Shown here piece after piece: positions 9,026 through 17,943 of a stretch of 64,000 bases of DNA (position 1 is its first letter; each line of letters begins with the position of its first letter). The notes beneath the pieces were generated by a model. It worked only from the letters and a program-made list of their open reading frames with translations. It ran no database searches and was not told the origin of the DNA. Made by a program: the position numbers and the translations under genes. The stretch is from Myxococcales bacterium (lineage in GTDB: Bacteria; Myxococcota_A; Polyangia; Palsa-1104; JAEUJZ01): contig JAEUJZ010000120.1 in NCBI GenBank assembly GCA_016794505.1, positions 47,062 to 111,061 of the forward strand, in the 5' to 3' direction.

Positions 9026-10972
9026 CTACGGAGCGGTGAGCGGCACGCTGGCGCTACTACACGGAGTCAGCGCAAAGCTCGCACTGATTCCGATCTTCTG
9101 CTTCAGATCGTTGCTGCCATTCCCTGCATCCCACAGTCCGCTGTTGGCCAAGCGAATGGAGTACTCAGGCCGGTTGTGCAGCATCGGCTGAGGATCCGGC
9201 AGCGCCAGCGCCAGTGCATAGGTTCCCTCGGGCGTTCCGGCTGGTATGCACAGTCGCGCGTCGATCTGTTGTACCGCCCCCGGAGTCCAGCGGCGAGCAT
9301 CGACCGGCAGCTTGGCCAGCAAGCGGGTCCCCGTTGCCTGATTGCGTGCGATGATCTCGACCCCCCGTGGGTTGTATGGCGCGGCATAGCCATCGTTGCG
9401 CAGCGAGAAGCTGATTCTGATCTCACCTCCGGGCTGTGCTCCCGCGGTGACCACGCTGTCGAGCAAGGCCAAGCGATAGCCCAGCCGGCGCTGCACGACG
9501 GCCAAGTTGCTGCCCCAGCTGTTCAGTACCGCGGCTTGGTAGTCGCGATTCAGATACGAGTAGTGCAGCCTTTCCAAATCGGCGCTGGCCGTAGCCCATC
9601 CCGAGTACGCCGACGTCACGCAGGTCTCGCCGCCCTGCGGGACATAGAGATTCTCGGTCGCCAGATAGGCCTTGTCCGCGCCGACGTTGCTGTACGTGCC
9701 ATAGTCGTCCGCGGTCGCCAGGAAGCAGTCGTTGTGATGACCCACGCGCGCCTTGGGGCTACCGCCAAATGCCTCGCTGGCTGTCAGTGCCGCCGGGCCA
9801 AAGAAGCGCTGTTTGAAGCCAGGGACTCGCAGCTGCACCGTGCGCGAGGCGGGCAGAGTCGAAAGCAGGGCATCCACCACGGCGCGGCGATCATTCCACT
9901 GCGCTTGGCTGATGCTGTTCTGGTCACCAAAGTGGTCGGTGAAGTACCACTCACCCCACGCGCCGATGAAGCCCGCTTGTACCGTGGCGATGACGTCGGC
10001 ATGGGCCTGCAAAAGAGGCGTGAGCTGGGCCAGGTGCGAGAGCACTTGTTCCTTGGGGGCGTCGCCGTACGGCTTGCTCATGCTGCGGCTGTATGCGAAG
10101 CGCAGCACCAGCTTCAGGCCAGCGGCACGCACGCGATCAAAGTCGGCGCTCATGCCCGAGAGATAGCTGGCGCTGATGTTCGAGCTGCGGAAGGCATCCA
10201 GATAATAGAGGCGCAGAACCAAGCTGATGCCTTCGTTGGTGCGATAGCTCGCGAGCTGGCTCTGGCTGAGCGGTGTGCTGCCGCTGGTCTCGTGGTGGTG
10301 ATAGAAGCCACGCTCTGGATTTGCGAAGTTCGTCGTGTCATCGAGAGCGTAGCGGACTGTGGTGCCGCCGCTGCCGCCACCACTGCTGCCGCCGCCGCCG
10401 GCATCAACGCCCCCCCCTCCTGCGCTCGCGGCCGAGACGAACGTCCAGCGCTGGTTGTCCAAGCCGTGACAGGACCACTGCAGGATCGGCGCTTGATTTT
10501 CCTTCGAGCTAGCTGCGACATCCATGCACTTGCGGTTCCTTGCGCCGGTTGTCTGCGGCTTCATCAGGACCGCGGTGCCGCTATCCACCAGGCGGAATTT
10601 TTGGTTCGGGGACTCTGTGCAGGCTGCCTGCACCAGGCCCAGCCCGTCTTGAGCGCTGTCCGTCCTGACCGACAGACACAGGCCGCTGTGCTCGGCCTCC
10701 AGCACATAGCTCTCATCGGCCCCATGGCGAGGGTGCCAGCGTTGTCCGCCTGCTCCACTACAGTCCTGCTGCACCACCCTGGCACCCGGCAGCAGGCTGC
10801 TGTTCTCCACGCTCGCACACTTGCCGCTGTGGACCGCGCGCAGCTCATACAGCGGATCGCTCAACGAAATCGGCGCCCCAAGCTGCTGCAGCGCATCCGA
10901 GTCCAGCTCTGCTTTGCCGCAATCAGACAGCGAGATCACCGACACTCCCAACAACAGTTGTCGTACGTTCAT
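9026..10972 (-). CDS. Secreted ricin-lectin plus DUF4874/DUF4832 protein
   Basis: Predicted exported carbohydrate-binding protein. The start at 10972 (MNVRQLLLGVSVIS) has GAGAG a few bases upstream; an in-frame ATG at 10987 is possible. A short hydrophobic leader ends in SLSDC, an imperfect lipobox because Asp precedes Cys, so it is either a lipoprotein or cleaved. Residues ~40-175 are a ricin-type beta-trefoil with repeated QxW-like elements (GGQRWHP, NQKFRLV, NQRWTFV). A Gly/Ser-rich linker follows (~180-205). The rest matches the DUF4874 and DUF4832 domain pair (ANPERGFYHH, GFIGAWGEWYFTD), often seen in putative glycoside-acting proteins. The function is not established. It is read divergently from the lectin gene at 11623. 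Confidence 0.8.
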   Translation of the reverse strand: MNVRQLLLGVSVISLSDCGKAELDSDALQQLGAPISLSDPLYELRAVHSGKCASVENSSLLPGARVVQQDCSGAGGQRWHPRHGADESYVLEAEHSGLCLSVRTDSAQDGLGLVQAACTESPNQKFRLVDSGTAVLMKPQTTGARNRKCMDVAASSKENQAPILQWSCHGLDNQRWTFVSAASAGGGGVDAGGGGSSGGGSGGTTVRYALDDTTNFANPERGFYHHHETSGSTPLSQSQLASYRTNEGISLVLRLYYLDAFRSSNISASYLSGMSADFDRVRAAGLKLVLRFAYSRSMSKPYGDAPKEQVLSHLAQLTPLLQAHADVIATVQAGFIGAWGEWYFTDHFGDQNSISQAQWNDRRAVVDALLSTLPASRTVQLRVPGFKQRFFGPAALTASEAFGGSPKARVGHHNDCFLATADDYGTYSNVGADKAYLATENLYVPQGGETCVTSAYSGWATASADLERLHYSYLNRDYQAAVLNSWGSNLAVVQRRLGYRLALLDSVVTAGAQPGGEIRISFSLRNDGYAAPYNPRGVEIIARNQATGTRLLAKLPVDARRWTPGAVQQIDARLCIPAGTPEGTYALALALPDPQPMLHNRPEYSIRLANSGLWDAGNGSNDLKQKIGISASFALTPCSSASVPLTAP

Positions 10973-11200
10973 GGTTCGCTCTCTCAAGGTCTAGGAACGT
11001 TCTCTTGGCCGCCGCCAAGGACAAAAGGAGTCCGCCGCGGCACGCGCTCAGGACTCCCAAGACCGGCTCTGTCCGGTGTCCCTCTGCTGTGTCGTCGACC
11101 CGTTCACGCCGCACCGTGCGCGCCGCCACGCCTCCACATACGAGGGTCCCGTCGGACCGTCGTTTTGGCATACTGGGCTCAGGCTATTTATCAATATAGT

Positions 11201-11239
11201 CGATTGCGCACAGAGCGATTGCTGTCAAATAGCAATCGC
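11201..11239. repeat. CGATTGC repeat and perfect 9-bp hairpin
   Basis: GCGATTGCT (11215-11223), then a seven-base loop, then AGCAATCGC (11231-11239) form a perfect inverted repeat. A further direct CGATTGC lies at 11201-11207, one and a half helical turns upstream. No T-run follows on either strand, so an operator or structured leader is more likely than a terminator. Confidence 0.6.
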
Positions 11240-11454
11240 GCCAGCCTGGTTCACAAGCTGCAGGACCGTCTATATGAATATTCTTTGCGAAGGATGCAGC
11301 GTGTCAGCGTGGCGCCCGCGAGCAGGTCGTCTGGCCTGGCAGCGACTGCATCATCCGACTAGCACATGGCTAGAACATCGAGCCTAGAGAATCGTATTTT
11401 CCAATGCAAGAAAATTTATGATTACAGTTTATGTAGGACAATTCCATTGCATAG

Positions 11455-11474
11455 ACTGCACATCCACTGCACAT
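11455..11474. repeat. ACTGCACAT direct repeat, 11-bp period
   Basis: Two exact copies of ACTGCACAT (11455-11463 and 11466-11474) are spaced one helical turn apart, about 150 bases upstream of the lectin start. Same-face spacing suggests a protein-binding site. This is inference from sequence alone. Confidence 0.4.
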
Positions 11475-11622
11475 GTACACGTTGATAAGTCCTTGAAATC
11501 GTTCGCTGCCTGCTGCCTGCGATATCGGCATGCAGGTTGAAAGGACGCATTCCGCACGAAACCTGTCACGTTTCCTGGGGCCAGCGATGACCGCAGCTCC
11601 TCATCGAATCGGAGAGCCGCCC

Positions 11623-13590
11623 ATGAATCAGATCACGATTTCAGAAGTGCAAGGGATCCATGATGCGTCACAGCTTCCGGTGGTGGCGCGCCTGGCAAAC
11701 GCCTTCGCCATGGCCATGCACAAAGGAGCGGCGCATGTCGCAGATGCGGCCCGCTTTCCGGTGACCTATGGCTCCGGCTCAGTCGAGGAGATCGTCGCCC
11801 GCTTGGTGTTACAGCTTCCGGCCAAGCAGCAGCGCGTGGTGGTGGGACGTGCTCTGGCTCTGACCGAGAGGCCCATCGCTAGCTCGATGTCAGCGGCCTC
11901 GTTGATCGATCCCACATCCCTGCTGCGAGATCTTGCCCTGCTCGATCTGACCGCGACTGAGCCGATCATGGATCAGGTCACGCGCTTGTTTCATGCGGAC
12001 TCTGCGCCGGGTCTGTCGCTGCATCCAGATCAGGCCAGCGCCGCGGGCATCCATCATCCGACTGCGCGACGCCTACCGATGCTGCAGCTTCGCATCCGCG
12101 GAACCAAGTGTCTCAGCGAAACGGCACAGACGATCGCCGCGGACGAGATGCATGTATCGGGGATCACGCTGGATGCCGATGGGCAGGCGGGAGTCGTTGC
12201 TGATCTCAAGCTGGGTGATTTTTCCCGCAGTGAAGACTTCGCCTACTTCCCATCGCTGGTGGTGGCCAAGTTCGATCTCGATCGCGCACCCTGCGGCCAC
12301 GTGGAGTGGCCTCGATCGTATTTCGTCATGCTGCTGTTGACCGAGATTCGCCACAGCGGGCACAGCCTGTTTGCTGAGGCCGCCCGCCGACTGCTGGATG
12401 TCATTCAGCTTCGGGTCCGAGAGATCCTCAGCAAGGCGAATGAGCCATCGGCGCCGGGCTGCGCGGCAGGCGAGACAGAGCCGAGTCGCGGACCCCTGAT
12501 CGCAGAGGTGCTGGGCGATGTGATGACCCAGGCCTTCGCCTCACTCGCGGCGCTGTTCAACAACAAGCTGTTCTCTGTTGTGACTCTGCGCATAGATGTT
12601 CCATCGCACGCAGCAGCACAGGCCAACCCCAACTTTTCAGAGCTGATGACGTTTGACAGCAAGGGCTTTGAGGGTGCGTATCGGATCTTCTATGACTGGC
12701 ACCTGGGCGAAGAACAGACCGCATGGAGCGATTGGATGCAGCTTGATGGCGAGCTTGCTTCCGCGCCGGCCGTGGTGTCCTGGGGCAAGCACCGCATCGA
12801 CGTCTTCGTCCGCGGCAACGATGACCAGATGTTGCAGAAGATCTGGCGAGACGCGCACGGATGGGGGAAATGGATTCCGTTGGGAGGTGGGCTGGGCTCG
12901 GCTCCGGCCGCGGTTTCATGGGGTGAAGACCGCATCGACTGCTTCTGCCGCACCAAAGACAACCACCTGGGCCATACGTTCTGGAACGGCAGCACGTGGT
13001 CGCCATGGGAAGATCTCGGCGGGGATATCACGTCGGCTCCGGCCGCCGCCGCCTGGGGGCCCGCTCGAATCGATGTATTTGCCCGCGGCGCAAACAATCA
13101 GCTGCTGCATCGCTCGTTCACCGCGCCCGGCGGCTGGGCGGCATGGCAGGACTTGGGGGGGAATCTGCTCGACGCGCCGGCCGTAGTCTCGCCTTCGCTG
13201 GGGGTCCTGCACGTCTATATTCATGGGCAGCCCAGCGCTACCTGGTCCGAGCCCCAGGGCGAGAGCAGGCACGGCATCTCGTACCGGTTTCGAGACGGCG
13301 AGAAGTGGGGCGACTGGGGGTATCTCGGAGGCAGCCTGGCATCGGCTCCTGCCGTCTGCTCATCCGACCTGGGCCGCGAAGATGTCTTTGCCCGCGGCAT
13401 GGATGGGCAGCTGTATCACAAGGGCTATAGCGGCCGATCTGGCTGGGGGGAATGGGAGTGTCTCGGAGGGCAGCTCAGCGACGCACCCGCCGTCGTCACG
13501 AGCTGGAGATCGACCACGATCGACTGCTTCATAAAAGGAACGGACAACCATCTCTGGCAGCGCTGGGTGTGGGGCATCCCACTGGGTTAG
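11623..13590 (+). CDS. PLL-type beta-propeller lectin with unknown N-terminal domain
   Basis: Predicted sugar-binding protein of 655 residues. ATG 11623 is preferred over upstream in-frame starts because GGAGAG lies seven bases before it. The C-terminal ~310 residues carry six recognisable blade repeats of the PLL/PHL lectin type: each has W-x-x-LGG-x-L-x-S/D-APA, then a WG-x-RIDVF-x-RG segment, then a short L-x-H/Q strand (first blade near residue 350, last at the C-terminus). Family members are seven-bladed fucose or O-methylated-sugar binders. Residues 1 to ~340 form a domain I do not recognise (APCGHVEWPRSYFVMLLL is its best landmark), with no signal peptide or membrane segment. Export route and target sugar are unknown. 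Confidence 0.8.
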   Translation: MNQITISEVQGIHDASQLPVVARLANAFAMAMHKGAAHVADAARFPVTYGSGSVEEIVARLVLQLPAKQQRVVVGRALALTERPIASSMSAASLIDPTSLLRDLALLDLTATEPIMDQVTRLFHADSAPGLSLHPDQASAAGIHHPTARRLPMLQLRIRGTKCLSETAQTIAADEMHVSGITLDADGQAGVVADLKLGDFSRSEDFAYFPSLVVAKFDLDRAPCGHVEWPRSYFVMLLLTEIRHSGHSLFAEAARRLLDVIQLRVREILSKANEPSAPGCAAGETEPSRGPLIAEVLGDVMTQAFASLAALFNNKLFSVVTLRIDVPSHAAAQANPNFSELMTFDSKGFEGAYRIFYDWHLGEEQTAWSDWMQLDGELASAPAVVSWGKHRIDVFVRGNDDQMLQKIWRDAHGWGKWIPLGGGLGSAPAAVSWGEDRIDCFCRTKDNHLGHTFWNGSTWSPWEDLGGDITSAPAAAAWGPARIDVFARGANNQLLHRSFTAPGGWAAWQDLGGNLLDAPAVVSPSLGVLHVYIHGQPSATWSEPQGESRHGISYRFRDGEKWGDWGYLGGSLASAPAVCSSDLGREDVFARGMDGQLYHKGYSGRSGWGEWECLGGQLSDAPAVVTSWRSTTIDCFIKGTDNHLWQRWVWGIPLG

Positions 13591-13867
13591 TCCATGCAAC
13601 GACGCGCCTCTGCTGTCGCCCGTCTACGCTGCTGGCTTCTGCGTCTACCCTCCTGCCTCTCTTCCCGGATTTTTCCGTTTTTCTAGAGCTTGGTGCGTCC
13701 CTTGCATACTTGCTGATGCAGGCCAGTACGCCGAGCGGCTGGGCGGGATCTGGGTCTGCAGGCTCAGCGGCCTGTGGGATGTTCACTCGCGGCAACACTC
13801 CGAGCCTCTGCCCTCAAGAGACATGAAGAGATCGCAGAATGATCTCGCGAAAGAGAAGGTGGCCGTC

Positions 13868-14806
13868 ATGGTGAATCCAGGCGCAGTGTCACTTCCGGTC
13901 CCACCGTGGTCCTGGGGGGTGCTTGGCGGTGTTGTCCTTCTCAGCCTTGCCGTGGATCTTCTGCTGCACCGGGGAGATCGCGAGCAGGGTCGTCTGTGGG
14001 CCTGCGCATGGAGTGTTGTATGGATCACTCTCGGGCTCCTTTTTGGTCTCTGGGTCGACTACCAATTCGGCCGTAGCGCAGCCGAGGAGTACCTGAGCGC
14101 ATACCTCATCGAAAAAAGCCTCAGCGTCGACAATCTCTTCGTATTCTTGATCGTCTTCTCGCGCCTGCAGATCCCCAAAGCCGAGCAGCATCGCGTCCTG
14201 CAGTGGGGAATCATCGGGGCCTTCGTAACTCGCGCCGTGTTTATTGCTGCGGGCACCACGCTCCTCGCCGCGTGGCACGGCATGATCTATCCGCTGGGAG
14301 CCTTCCTCATCTACACCGGATACAAGACGGCGACCGATCACCCGGATGAGACCAACGAAGGCCTGGTTCTTCCCTTTGTGCGCAAGCACTTTCCCTTTAG
14401 CCGCCACGTGCGTGGTCACCACTTCTTCGTGCGGGAGGACGGACGCTGGGTTGCGACTCCGCTCTTCTTGGCGTTGATCGTCATTGAGTTCACCGACATC
14501 GTCTTCGCCATCGACTCGCTACCGGCCGTGTTCGCAGTCTCAGTCAACCCGTTTATCGTCTACAGCTCCAATGTCTTCGCCATCCTCGGCATGCGGGCCC
14601 TATTCCTGACGCTGGCTGACTTGCTCACCGACCTGAAGTACCTGCGATATGGGCTGGCGGCGATCATGATCTTCGCTGGCCTCAAGATGCTCGGATCGAA
14701 GCTCGTTCAGCTCTCGCATCTGACCTCGCTCCTCACGGTCGCTGGAATCTTGGTCACTGCGATCCTCCCAAGCCTTCTGGCCAAGCGCTTAAAGCCGCAG
14801 CCTTAG
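13868..14806 (+). CDS. TerC/Alx family integral membrane protein
   Basis: Polytopic inner-membrane protein of the TerC family, associated with metal (Mn) homeostasis, tellurite or pH stress. ATG 13868 follows GAGAAGG by eight bases and gives a 312-residue product; an in-frame ATG at 13823 would add 15 charged residues. Seven or more hydrophobic segments are evident. Family acidic motifs within membrane helices are present: SLSVDNLFVFLIVF near residue 90 and EFTDIVFAIDSLPAVFAV near 210. It probably belongs with the downstream stress-type genes, although these are on mixed strands. Confidence 0.93.
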   Translation: MVNPGAVSLPVPPWSWGVLGGVVLLSLAVDLLLHRGDREQGRLWACAWSVVWITLGLLFGLWVDYQFGRSAAEEYLSAYLIEKSLSVDNLFVFLIVFSRLQIPKAEQHRVLQWGIIGAFVTRAVFIAAGTTLLAAWHGMIYPLGAFLIYTGYKTATDHPDETNEGLVLPFVRKHFPFSRHVRGHHFFVREDGRWVATPLFLALIVIEFTDIVFAIDSLPAVFAVSVNPFIVYSSNVFAILGMRALFLTLADLLTDLKYLRYGLAAIMIFAGLKMLGSKLVQLSHLTSLLTVAGILVTAILPSLLAKRLKPQP

Positions 14807-15047
14807 CCCACCGGGCGCATTGGCTCGCACGCGCCGCAAGGGCTGGTCCATCAGCGGGCGGGCTGTGGCTCCGCAAGCCCGGCGAGTCAGATGCGCACAC
14901 TATGCCAAGTCGGCACATGGCATGCCGCCCCAGGCAGCTGGGCTGGCGCACGGAAAACGTACCTGCGCAGCCAAACCACCGCGTCGTCCGAAAGCCCGAG
15001 CCAATGCCCTGCGTGTGTGGGCCCACTCGCGGAGTCTCTCCACGCTG

Positions 15048-15593
15048 CTAGTTCGCATCGAGCAGTGCTTTAAGCGCGGTCCACTCGCGATCGAGGCGGC
15101 TCCGGCTGGCGTCCCATGTCCCGGCGCGCTCTGTTTCCAGAGCCTTGATGCTGCTGGCAAGAGCTTCGCGCTGGGCGCGAGCCTTTTTGAGCCGCGCGTA
15201 CTTGTCGACATGCTTCTGGCCAGCGGCTCTCTGTGTCTTGGCCTCCAGCGCTGCGATGCTTCGGTCCACCTCGATCAGCCTGGACTGCATCGTCTGCATA
15301 TACTCCTTCTGCTCCTTCACGAAGTCCTTGGCTGCGCCTCGCTTGGTGTCCGCTTCGAGCGGAGCCGCCTGTGCCTCTGGGCCTGCATCCGCGACGGCGA
15401 ACGCAGGCCGGTCTGCCACCTCGCCGTGGTCGCCGACGGCCACAGACGAAGGCTCGCTCCTTTCGTTGATCACCTGCGTATTGCTCTGGGTCTGCTCTCC
15501 CATACTCTGCTTCTGCAGCGTCGCTGCATCCTCGCACGCAGCGATGAACACGAGCGAGCAGAGAACCGGAACGGAACGGAATGTCTTGCGCAT
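15048..15593 (-). CDS. Small coiled-coil lipoprotein
   Basis: I do not recognise a named family. The start at 15593 is fixed by a strong AAGGAGGAGT just upstream on this strand; the longer frame to 15692 is ignored. Residues 1-19 are a signal peptide ending in the lipobox FIAAC, with Cys20. A Gln/Ser/Asp-rich linker follows. From about residue 95 to the end the protein is Ala/Lys/Glu-rich with heptad-like spacing (KEQKEYMQTMQSRLIEVDRS, AALEAKTQRA), predicting a helical hairpin or coiled coil in the periplasm. A cell-envelope structural or stress role is only a guess. Confidence 0.72.
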   Translation of the reverse strand: MRKTFRSVPVLCSLVFIAACEDAATLQKQSMGEQTQSNTQVINERSEPSSVAVGDHGEVADRPAFAVADAGPEAQAAPLEADTKRGAAKDFVKEQKEYMQTMQSRLIEVDRSIAALEAKTQRAAGQKHVDKYARLKKARAQREALASSIKALETERAGTWDASRSRLDREWTALKALLDAN

Positions 15594-15801
15594 AGTACTC
15601 CTCCTTCCTGAGGTGGACCGCACAGTCTGTATGCGCAAGTTGTGTGCCACTTCGTCGACTTTTCTGTGCGTTCTGGCGCATGGTTTTCTCAACCGGATCG
15701 CTCACTCTTTTGGAAGCGAAGGAAGAAACGGCAGGCTCCACGACTCCGCCATGTTCGGCATCACTCTTGCTGGCTATCACGACTAGAAAAAGGAGGCTCC
15801 T

Positions 15802-15951
15802 ATGGTGTGGATTCTCGTCGGAATGCTGCTATCGGTGTGGGGCATTGGGGTGGTTACGTCTCATCTCTTGGGGGGGGGCATCCACGTCCTGTTTGTTATC
15901 GCCATCTTGGTTGCATCGGTGTCCGTGCTGCGCCATCGCAACCCGCTCTAG
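15802..15951 (+). CDS. Small lmo0937-family membrane protein (49 aa)
   Basis: This 49-residue protein begins MVWILVGMLLSVWGIGVVTS and ends LRHRNPL. It has two hydrophobic segments separated by LLGGGIH, the pattern of the lmo0937/DUF5670 family of tiny two-helix membrane proteins found near stress genes in many bacteria. AAAAAGGAGG lies upstream of the ATG with good spacing, which strongly supports translation. The molecular function of the family is unknown. Confidence 0.8.
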   Translation: MVWILVGMLLSVWGIGVVTSHLLGGGIHVLFVIAILVASVSVLRHRNPL

Positions 15952-16119
15952 CTGCCTAGGCAGCAGACAGGTGAGCATTCAGACAACAGGAGTGGGGCGC
16001 TGTTGTTTCGGCGCGGATAGCGGGTTGGCCGGTGCCGGGGATGCCGCCACGGCGGGCCATGCGCCGAGCAAGTCACCAGCGGAGGGCCGCGTCTGGAAAA
16101 CGTCCGAAAGGAGAGTCCG

Positions 16120-16275
16120 ATGCTAATTACCGCTCTGATGTTGCTGTTCTTCTTTAGCCTGTTTGGCGGAGGGTGGGCTTTTTCGCGTCGCACCTACAGC
16201 GGGCTGTCGCTGGCCGGCTGGCTGTTCATCCTCTTTGTCTTGTTGGGACTGATCACCGGCTTGTCCTCAGGCTAG
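16120..16275 (+). CDS. Small two-helix membrane protein (51 aa)
   Basis: This small frame starts MLITALMLLFFFSLFGGGWA and ends LGLITGLSSG, with two hydrophobic helices flanking a short SRRTYSG loop. GAAAGGAGAG just upstream is a good ribosome binding site. Size and layout resemble DUF3309-like and other short hydrophobic stress-associated proteins, but I cannot name the family. It follows the lmo0937-like gene by 168 bases and converges on the catalase gene. Confidence 0.65.
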   Translation: MLITALMLLFFFSLFGGGWAFSRRTYSGLSLAGWLFILFVLLGLITGLSSG

Positions 16276-16310
16276 CCCATCAACCGACGCAGGAAAGAGT
16301 CTGCGGCGAA

Positions 16311-16352
16311 GGAGTGAAACAGGGGGGAGTGAAACAGGGGGGAGAAAACAGG
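16311..16352. repeat. 15-bp tandem repeat
   Basis: GGAGTGAAACAGGGG occurs twice head to tail (16311-16325, 16326-16340) with a degenerate third copy to 16352. It lies between convergent genes, in the 184-base gap before the catalase stop. It is probably a slipped-strand duplication; no function is evident. Confidence 0.7.
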
Positions 16353-16459
16353 ACTCCTTTCTTCGGCTCCTCTTTGGTCCTGCCGAGACGGGCAGGGCCT
16401 GCCGATGACAGAGTCGGTACGCAAGGCATGTGCCGACCCCATAGGTTCTGCCTCGGCTG

Positions 16460-17923
16460 CTAGGTCTCCTGAGCGGGGCCGCCAGAGAAGAGACCCAGAG
16501 CGTGTGCCACACCCTCGCCATACGCCGGATGGGCTTGCATGCAGTGGTTGATGTGCCGGTTCTTGATCCGAACCGGCGCGTCGGACAAGGAGCGGGCGGT
16601 ATTCTCGAACAGCGCTCGCTGCTGCGACTCGTCCATCCGCTGAAACAGGAGTCCTGGCTGTGTGAAGTAGTCCGTGTCGTACCGATGATTCCAGTGATCA
16701 GCCGTGCCCTGGATGCGCAGGGGGGGCTCTGCTAGGCCGCTCTGCTCCTGCCATTCCGACTCGCTGTTTGGTTCGTATCCCAGCGTGTCGCCAGAGTTGC
16801 CGTCGACTCTCATGGCGCCGTCTCGGTGAAAGCTATGGACCGGACACTTCGGCGCATTGACCGGAATGAGGTGATGGTTCACCCCCAGGCGATAGCGCTG
16901 CGCATCACCATAGGAGAACAGGCGTCCCTGCAGCATCTTGTCCGGCGAAAAGCCAATGCCTGGGACGATGTTGGCTGGGTTGAACGCAGCCTGCTCGACC
17001 TCTGCGAAATAGTTCATGGGGTTGCGATTCAGCTCAAGAACCCCAACCTCGATCAAGGGATAGTCTTGGTGGCGCCACACGCGTGTCAGGTCAAACGGAT
17101 TGAAGGGGCAGCGAACGACGCTCGCGTCCGGCATGACCTGGATGAACATCTGCCAGCGGGGAAACTCAGACCGCTGGATGCTGTAGTACAGATCGCGCTG
17201 ATGGCTCTCGCGATCGTGGGCGACAATGGCTGCGGCTTCAGCGTCGGTAAGGTTCTTGATCCCCTGCATCGTGCGCAGATGGAACTTGACCCAGAACCGT
17301 TCATCCTGCGCATTGAGCAGGCTGAAGGTGTGGCTGCCAAAGCCATGCATATGCCGATAGGAGAACGGAATTCCGCGATCACTCATCGTTATGGTGATCT
17401 GGTGCAGCGCTTCGGGCAGCAGCGTCCAGAAGTCCCAGTTGTTGCGGGCACTGCGCAGGTTGGTCCGCGGGTCGCGCTTTACCGCATGGTTCAGATCAGG
17501 AAACTTCAGCGGGTCACGTAAAAAGAAAACCGGCGTGTTGTTGCCCACCAGGTCCCAGTTTCCTTCTTCCGTGTAGAACTTGATCGAGAAGCCGCGGATG
17601 TCGCGCTCTGCGTCGGCTGCACCCCGCTCTCCAGCAACGGTAGAGAAGCGAGCGAAGACCTGGGTGGTCTTTCCTACCGCGGAAAACAGCGCGGCTTTGC
17701 TATAGCGGCTGATGTCTTGCGTGATGGTGAACTGGCCATAGGCCCCAGAGCCTTTGGCGTGCATGCGACGTTCGGGAATGACCTCGCGATCGAAGTGCGC
17801 TAGCTTCTCAAGCAGCCAGGTGTCCTGAAGCAGTAGCGGGCCGTGGGGCCCCGCACTCAGCGAGTTCTGGTTGTCCACAACGGGGGCGCCGGCTGTGGTC
17901 GTCAGGTTTCTCTTGTCGATCAT
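16460..17923 (-). CDS. Monofunctional haem catalase
   Basis: Converts hydrogen peroxide to water and oxygen. The 487-residue length fits the small-subunit (clade 3) catalases. Catalytic His55 is in RRMHAKGSGAYG, the distal Asn is in VGNNTPVFF (N128/N129), and the proximal haem-ligand Tyr is in RLFSYGDAQRYRLG. The usual RDPRGF sequence reads RDIRGF here, a minor substitution. There is no signal peptide, so it should act in the cytoplasm. It lies 20 bases downstream of the SPFH gene on the same strand and is probably co-transcribed with it as an oxidative-stress pair. Confidence 0.96.
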   Translation of the reverse strand: MIDKRNLTTTAGAPVVDNQNSLSAGPHGPLLLQDTWLLEKLAHFDREVIPERRMHAKGSGAYGQFTITQDISRYSKAALFSAVGKTTQVFARFSTVAGERGAADAERDIRGFSIKFYTEEGNWDLVGNNTPVFFLRDPLKFPDLNHAVKRDPRTNLRSARNNWDFWTLLPEALHQITITMSDRGIPFSYRHMHGFGSHTFSLLNAQDERFWVKFHLRTMQGIKNLTDAEAAAIVAHDRESHQRDLYYSIQRSEFPRWQMFIQVMPDASVVRCPFNPFDLTRVWRHQDYPLIEVGVLELNRNPMNYFAEVEQAAFNPANIVPGIGFSPDKMLQGRLFSYGDAQRYRLGVNHHLIPVNAPKCPVHSFHRDGAMRVDGNSGDTLGYEPNSESEWQEQSGLAEPPLRIQGTADHWNHRYDTDYFTQPGLLFQRMDESQQRALFENTARSLSDAPVRIKNRHINHCMQAHPAYGEGVAHALGLFSGGPAQET

Positions 17924-17943
17924 GTGCGTGTCTCCCGTGACAG

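Larger units (their letters stand above)
10973..11622. promoter_or_regulatory. AT-rich divergent intergenic region with repeats
   Basis: This is a 650-base stretch between two divergent genes for putative sugar-binding proteins, with no convincing gene. Roughly 11180-11520 is markedly richer in A and T than its surroundings, including runs around 11391-11440. It contains the CGATTGC hairpin and the ACTGCACAT direct repeat listed separately, and so probably holds the promoters and operators of one or both flanking genes. I could not assign -35/-10 boxes with confidence. Confidence 0.5.

Noticed and set aside
9005..11362. 785-codon plus-strand open frame
   Set aside because: It is antisense to the ricin/DUF4832 gene, gives no recognisable domains, and is rich in residues expected from reversed high-GC codons. 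The minus-strand product has clear domains and a leader.
14820..15611. 263-codon plus-strand frame
   Set aside because: Antisense to the coiled-coil lipoprotein, which has a strong ribosome binding site and lipobox; no domains in this frame.
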